Of a stretch of 12,579 nucleotides of DNA, positions 9,501 through 12,579 are shown one piece after another; the stretch's first letter is position 1; every line of letters starts with the position of its first letter. The DNA lies in assembly GCA_002499945.1 (NCBI GenBank), contig DKYP01000174.1, positions 3,314-15,892 of the forward strand, in the 5' to 3' direction. A model generated the notes under the pieces. That model was not told the DNA's origin. It did not search any database and saw nothing but the letters and a program-made list of their open reading frames with translations. This stretch comes from Lachnoclostridium sp. UBA7097 (lineage in GTDB: Bacteria > Bacillota > Clostridia > Lachnospirales > Lachnospiraceae). The position numbers and the translations under genes are program-made.

Positions 9501-9794
9501 TTCATAAAATATAACTGTCCCGTCTGCATTTTTAACTTTCAGGAATGTCCTGAACCCCTGGAGCGCAGTCTGGCGGTATGCTTTGTTAGCAGGCTGGAAT
9601 TCCATAATGGAATAATCTTTATTATTTACCCCGAATGTTGCCATGCACTGCCCACGGTTTACATAGTATGCCCACATCGGTTTCCCATACAGCCCCGCTA
9701 CTGCTGGCAGGAAACTGGAAAACGGTTTTTTATGGTTATAATCTTCTATAATAAATTCATCTTTATCATTGATGTAATAGCTGCTACTGCTCAT
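6510..9794 (-). CDS. Inverting glycoside phosphorylase, GH161-like (probable beta-1,3-glucan phosphorylase)
   Basis: A 1094-residue cytoplasmic phosphorylase, expected to split imported beta-glucan oligosaccharides with phosphate into glucose 1-phosphate and a shorter chain. An N-terminal beta-sandwich (about 1-330) precedes an (alpha/alpha)6 barrel (about 380-1000). Barrel motifs match the GH94 clan: NFRDVNQNRR (Arg412, Asp413; compare GH94 FRD-xx-QD), GYWTDHWIYN near 530, GKPGWCDALNGLPG with predicted catalytic Asp660 (compare DWNDG), and RIHGTG (His950) plus RLTGAS (Thr959-Gly960), like the GH94 phosphate-binding His and Thr-Gly. GH94 cellobiose phosphorylases are near 800 residues; GH149 and GH161 enzymes are near 1100, so length and motif spelling favour GH161. 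No signal peptide. ATG at 9794 has GGAGGG 8 nt upstream and lies 18 bp after the regulator stop. Group sure; GH161 and beta-1,3 linkage are inferred without alignment. Confidence 0.85.
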   Translation of the reverse strand: MSSSSYYINDKDEFIIEDYNHKKPFSSFLPAVAGLYGKPMWAYYVNRGQCMATFGVNNKDYSIMEFQPANKAYRQTALQGFRTFLKVKNADGTVIFYEPFRDMQANKEYKVKQRMVITSYDFKIEDINETLGIKTQVTFCTLPGESIPGLIRHTRIENIGSEAVSVEILDGMAVIIPYYLIDQDMKNESNLRQAWMSADMEDGLPFYRIKALPYDTAETVLLEGGNFYLDYSFEEDKMKLSKVITDPSLIFGNVTDFTYPAAFVSPDFTIPEKQASVGYTPCGFGYKETSLGPGKAYTTDALIGSAPCFNQYKEFIKEKIKPDYIKSKMAENKELIERTKRHSFTSSSSKEFDLYMGQTFMDNYLRGGYPVKTGNGRHIFYVYSRKHGDLEREYNFFQVDSTNYSQGNSNFRDVNQNRRNDVYFFPFTENSGIKTFFNLIQLDGYNPLVLNGSRFEAEDSTKCREITEEYFGKETAEEIVKIFEKAFTPGSLLMQIEQMQAATQKGTIDGFLNNLLENCIKEDYATFKEGYWTDHWIYNIDLLEQFIQVYPDKVQEIMFGEADYTYYDNDSAVVPRNKRYVVTDAGVRQYGAVQTVPEKTEMLAARAYCQNQARTRKGTGDIYKCTLASKIFVLLTNKIVSLDPAGTGLEMEGGKPGWCDALNGLPGIIGSSINESTEAGRMAYIMKNIFADADKDIKINIPAEAKEFYDKIFHLLENSISGMEYWQESNNAKEKYREEVKFGIDGEEASISIDEAIKYMDLIIKRIDEGLKKAYNKETGVYDTYFINEAVKYEILKDADGKELLNETEFPLAEITEFKTRPIPPFLEGQVHIMRTKPSVSEGLHKAVKQSGIYDEKLGMFKINANVMEETKEIGRQNVFPRGWLENEAVFLHMEYKYFLELLRSGLYDEFSHYLKTSFVPFLDASVYGRSILENSSFIASSAHPDERIHGTGYVSRLTGASAEMLNMWRIMTAGQTPFILNDNKELCMKLEPKIPGWLFTEEEKEVSVYTSDGKITFTQPENSFAFNLLGDILTIYHNESRTDTYSKDAKITKISLYSGGQLSETIEGDTVPEPYARKVREGLFDRIEVVISK

Positions 9795-9812
9795 ATTTTT
9801 ACCCTCCGTCCA

Positions 9813-10556
9813 TTATTGCATTTTGTTTTTATTACGGTATTCCCTTGGTGTCACTCCCTTAATCTTTTTAAATACCTTGGAAAAATATTTTTCATCACGG
9901 AAGCCGGTTTTATATGCTATTTCATAATTTTTAAGGTTTTTCTGCTCCAGATAACGGCATGCCATTTCAATACGTACTTTGTTCAGATAATCTACAAAAT
10001 TACATTTCTCATATTGTGTAAACATTGTTGAAAGATAGCCGCTTGAAATCCCTGCTGCCTCTGCCACATCTGCCAGCGAAATATTCTCTGTACAGTGTTC
10101 AGTAATATATTCTTTAGCTGCCTGGATAAAATAATTTGGCTGTTCTGCTTCATCTGCGGAATTATCATCTTCCACAGCTCCAATATACTTATCTGCCATC
10201 TTATCCAGGCATTCCAGTATATCAGAAGCCCTGAGCGGTTTAAGCAGGTATTCCTTTGCACCATATCTTATAGCCTGCTGTGCATATTTAAATTCATCAT
10301 ACCCGCTTAAAATTATTATAACAGGGTCAAGGCCTGCATTTTTTGCTGCCTGCATAACTTCTATGCCATCTTTTAAAGGCATCTGGACATCTAAAAGCAT
10401 TATGTCCGGCTGGTATTTCACCAGCAGGTCAATCGCTTCCTGCCCGTTTTTTGCCTCATAAACTATAAATCTTTCTGTATGCAGGATAATGTATTTGGCA
10501 ATCCCTTTACGGATTATATCCTCATCATCTGCGACTAATAATTTTAGCTGCTTCAC
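9813..10556 (-). CDS. AraC-type response regulator (YesN-like)
   Basis: A 247-residue DNA-binding response regulator, partner of the adjacent kinase and probably the activator of this locus. The receiver domain (1-120) has the acidic pair Asp10-Asp11, phosphoacceptor Asp56 in MLLDVQMP, Ser84 in ILSGYDEF and Lys106 in LLKP. After a short linker, an AraC double helix-turn-helix fills about 145-245: first helix pair around ISLADVAEAAGISSGYLS, second ending in the family hallmark GFRDEKYFSKVFKKIKGVTPREYR. The start is GTG at 10556, supported by a near-ideal AAGGAGG six nt upstream. It overlaps the 3' end of the kinase gene by 32 bp, implying translational coupling and matched amounts of both proteins. 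The stop is 18 bp before the phosphorylase start. Targets cannot be proved; the operon itself and the GH5 promoter are the obvious candidates. Confidence 0.95.
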   Translation of the reverse strand: MKQLKLLVADDEDIIRKGIAKYIILHTERFIVYEAKNGQEAIDLLVKYQPDIMLLDVQMPLKDGIEVMQAAKNAGLDPVIIILSGYDEFKYAQQAIRYGAKEYLLKPLRASDILECLDKMADKYIGAVEDDNSADEAEQPNYFIQAAKEYITEHCTENISLADVAEAAGISSGYLSTMFTQYEKCNFVDYLNKVRIEMACRYLEQKNLKNYEIAYKTGFRDEKYFSKVFKKIKGVTPREYRNKNKMQ

Positions 10557-12369
10557 CAGTATCCTCCTTAAAAGGCAATATTATAGTTACCCTTGTACCC
10601 TTTCCAACAATGCTCTGGATATATAATTTAAAATTATCCTTATACATTAACTGCAGGCGTTCCCTGATATTCCTGATTGCATAACGCCCAATCCTCTGTT
10701 TTGCATAACGTTCTGGTTCATTTCTCCACACCCTGTCAATCTGTTCCCTGGTCATTCCAATACCGGTATCCTTTATTTCAAATCTTACAAAATCCCCATC
10801 ACGTCTTGCCCTTACTTTCAGTTCACACTTTCCTTCTGTCTTTTCAAAACCATGCACAATGGCATTTTCTACAAAAGGCTGTATAATAAGTTTTGGAATC
10901 CTTGCCTCCTTTGCTTCAGGGTCAACTTCCACACTGTAATTCAGGCGTTTTGCAAAACGCATTTTCTGTATTTTCAGGTAACATGATACTAGTTCCATCT
11001 CACTTTCCACCATGATTTCACTCTGCCCCTGGCTTAAAACCAGACGGAAAAGCTGTGACAGTGCCAGTATGCTTTCTGCCAGTTCTTCATTCTCGTCATC
11101 CATAGCCTGCCAGTATAAAGAATCCAGTGTATTATATAAGAAATGCGGGTTTATCTGTGCCTGTAATACTGCAATCTCACTTTCCTTTTCACGCAGCTTA
11201 ATTACGTAATTCTCATTAATCAGGTTTTTAATTGCATTTACCATAGAGTTAAAACAGTCTGCTACTTCCCCAATCTCATCCATGGTTACTACTTCTACCT
11301 GCTGCTCAAAGTCACCAGACGAAAATTTACGGATTGCATTGCTTAAGCTGTGCAGCGGCCTTGTTACCAGATTTGATATAATTATAAATAATGGAAGCAT
11401 GCCAGCCAGGACACCTGTTAATAATGCTAAAGATGTATATACACTTCCTTCCAGCTGCGCCCATACACCATATCTTGGCATAATTTTGCATAAAACACCA
11501 GAATTTTCCCCTATCTGCCCACATACAATATCATAGCCATCATATGAAAAATACTTGCCCCCGTTAAGATACTTCTTATCTTTATAATTTATACTTTTAA
11601 GGTATCTTACTACTCTTTCATCAACTTCCCCATAACGGCTTAACTCACTGCCATCTGCCCCCAGTACAAGCACACCTTCATTATTACTTTGTACCACATT
11701 CTTTACCAGGTTCTGGTAATACTCATAACTTATTCCTATTACAATATATCCTAAAGGAACCCTCATTGCTGTATCAAACATTTCACGGCATAAAACAATT
11801 TTATCTTCCTTGTTCATTTTATATAACTCACTGCTTCCTTTAGGGATATTCTTCCACATATACCTGTATTCACTTTTCAGGGTATCCGCATAAATATCTG
11901 ACAGCCATATACTTTTTATTTCTGGTACATAGACGCTCCCATCCATTCCTTTCAGATATGGACGTATGCCATTCTCCGGATAAATTGCAATAGTTTTAAT
12001 ATACCCTTTCAATGCAAGTACATTCTGCACATACTCAATTGGTGTTTCTTCCTCCCAAAGCCTGGCATTTTTATTTTTTTCCTCTATATTATTTTTATTA
12101 TCTGTTTTTAAAAGCTGTTTTAACTGTGTATTAATACAAAGGTAAGTTGTAAAATCCTTAACTTCTGTCTGTACTGCATTAAGGCTTTCCGACAATGCAG
12201 TAACATTACTTAAATTTCCATCCAGCCATTCCTCTTTTGTCTTATCATAATTAAAAATGAGAAGAACCAGGCTAATTAAAATCATTACCGGGGAAACTGT
12301 CAGATAACCATAAAATATTAATTTCTTTTTTATACTTAATCTATTTACCCACTGCCTGATTTTTTCCAT
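10525..12369 (-). CDS. Membrane sensor histidine kinase (YesM-like)
   Basis: A 614-residue sensor kinase of the LytS/YesM class that would sense an extracellular ligand, presumably an oligosaccharide or its loaded binding protein, and phosphorylate the AraC-type regulator. Seen in order: a first membrane helix (about 17-40), an external sensor region of about 260 residues of the Cache type, a second helix (about 306-330), a HAMP linker (TRPLHSLSNAIRKFSSGDF), a short coiled coil, the His_kinase motif QAQINPHFLYNTLD with phosphorylatable His409, the N-box PFVENAIVHG (Asn502) and the ATP-binding G-box DTGIGM (Asp534, Gly536, Gly538). The start ATG at 12369 is chosen over an in-frame TTG at 12402 because GGAGAAGG sits seven nt upstream of the ATG. 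The gene lies 67 bp after the permease stop and overlaps the regulator by 32 bp. Confidence 0.95.
   Translation of the reverse strand: MEKIRQWVNRLSIKKKLIFYGYLTVSPVMILISLVLLIFNYDKTKEEWLDGNLSNVTALSESLNAVQTEVKDFTTYLCINTQLKQLLKTDNKNNIEEKNKNARLWEEETPIEYVQNVLALKGYIKTIAIYPENGIRPYLKGMDGSVYVPEIKSIWLSDIYADTLKSEYRYMWKNIPKGSSELYKMNKEDKIVLCREMFDTAMRVPLGYIVIGISYEYYQNLVKNVVQSNNEGVLVLGADGSELSRYGEVDERVVRYLKSINYKDKKYLNGGKYFSYDGYDIVCGQIGENSGVLCKIMPRYGVWAQLEGSVYTSLALLTGVLAGMLPLFIIISNLVTRPLHSLSNAIRKFSSGDFEQQVEVVTMDEIGEVADCFNSMVNAIKNLINENYVIKLREKESEIAVLQAQINPHFLYNTLDSLYWQAMDDENEELAESILALSQLFRLVLSQGQSEIMVESEMELVSCYLKIQKMRFAKRLNYSVEVDPEAKEARIPKLIIQPFVENAIVHGFEKTEGKCELKVRARRDGDFVRFEIKDTGIGMTREQIDRVWRNEPERYAKQRIGRYAIRNIRERLQLMYKDNFKLYIQSIVGKGTRVTIILPFKEDTGEAAKIISRR
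10563..10569 (-). promoter_or_regulatory. Ribosome binding site for the response regulator, inside the kinase gene
   Basis: AAGGAGG on the minus strand, six nt before the GTG codon at 10556. It lies in the coding end of the kinase gene and supports the 32-bp overlap and the non-ATG start. Confidence 0.8.
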
Positions 12370-12376
12370 AGCCAGT

Positions 12377-12384
12377 CCTTCTCC
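12377..12384 (-). promoter_or_regulatory. Ribosome binding site that decides the kinase start
   Basis: GGAGAAGG on the minus strand, seven nt before ATG at 12369. The longer reading frame from TTG at 12402 has no comparable site upstream, so the ATG is preferred and the protein is 614, not 625, residues. Confidence 0.7.
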
Positions 12385-12436
12385 ATTCCTTTTTATGTGC
12401 AATATATTTTAGCAGTAAAAAATGCCATTTCACATT

Positions 12437-12579
12437 TTATCCCTTAACTGCTCCCATAGCTACACCTTTTGTTATATGTTTATTAAGAATAATATATACA
12501 ATAACTGCCGGGGCTGCTGTTAATGCCATAACTGCAAACTGTACTGCATAGTTTGAAGAATACTGTCCTGTAAATTCCA
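12437..12579 (-). CDS. Carbohydrate ABC transporter permease, MalG-type (C-terminal end only)
   Basis: Only the last 46 codons and the stop are inside the window; the N terminus lies beyond the right edge. The visible part holds a hydrophobic final membrane helix (MALTAAPAVIVYIIL) followed by a short basic cytoplasmic tail ending in KGVAMGAVKG and TAA. That tail (K-G-x-x-x-G-A-V-K-G) is a hallmark of the MalG/LacG/MsmG-type permeases of CUT1 sugar importers (binding protein plus two permeases). The partner permease and binding-protein genes are expected upstream, outside the window. Its place directly before the kinase gene suggests one operon delivering the oligosaccharides that the phosphorylase and GH35 enzyme use. 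CUT1 type is well supported; the sugar is not readable from this fragment. Confidence 0.88.
   Translation of the reverse strand, partial: EFTGQYSSNYAVQFAVMALTAAPAVIVYIILNKHITKGVAMGAVKG

Noticed and set aside
12400..12402. TTG as kinase start
   Set aside because: It would add 11 polar residues and lacks a ribosome site, whereas ATG at 12369 has GGAGAAGG at proper spacing.
12370..12436. Internal promoter or terminator between the permease and kinase genes
   Set aside because: I see only A/T-rich sequence and a dyad AAATG-G-CATTT, whose one-base loop cannot form a hairpin. No convincing -35/-10 pair is present.

Overview
The window looks like one end of a carbohydrate-utilisation locus (a Gram-positive PUL) from an AT-rich, low-GC Firmicute. 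It is most likely a Lachnospiraceae-type gut or rumen anaerobe (Roseburia, Butyrivibrio or Eubacterium relatives). This rests on AT-rich codons, strong GGAGG-type ribosome sites, a YesM/YesN-type two-component system beside a MalG-type sugar ABC permease, and a large modular secreted glycosidase. The species cannot be fixed from the sequence. Every gene I can support lies on the minus strand, so transcription runs from high to low coordinates.

In transcription order: (1) 12579-12437 is the C-terminal end of a sugar ABC-transporter permease, cut by the window edge. (2) 12369-10525 is a membrane sensor histidine kinase (HAMP, His_kinase, HATPase). (3) 10556-9813 is its AraC-type response regulator, overlapping the kinase gene by 32 bp. 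(4) 9794-6510 is a 1094-residue cytoplasmic inverting glycoside phosphorylase of the GH94/GH149/GH161 group, best matching my memory of GH161 beta-1,3-glucan phosphorylases. (5) 6488-3678 is a 936-residue cytoplasmic GH35 enzyme. (6) A nested hairpin with a T-run (3596-3652) probably ends this operon. (7) After a separate extended -10 promoter, 3400-1 encodes a secreted multimodular GH5 enzyme whose C terminus lies outside the window.

The likely logic: the exported GH5 enzyme cuts an extracellular beta-glucan. Its GH5 domain carries motifs like those of exo-beta-1,3-glucanases. The ABC transporter imports the oligosaccharides, the kinase senses a ligand outside the cell and the regulator activates the locus. 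The phosphorylase then saves energy by releasing sugar 1-phosphate, and the GH35 enzyme trims something the phosphorylase cannot. The GH35 member is the odd piece: the family is known mainly for beta-galactosidases, and its active-site signatures deviate at several positions. Either the natural substrate contains galactose or this GH35 clade has another specificity.

I see no RNA genes, mobile elements, CRISPR arrays or phage genes. The only non-coding stretch above 100 bp is 3401-3677, which holds the terminator and the GH5-gene promoter.
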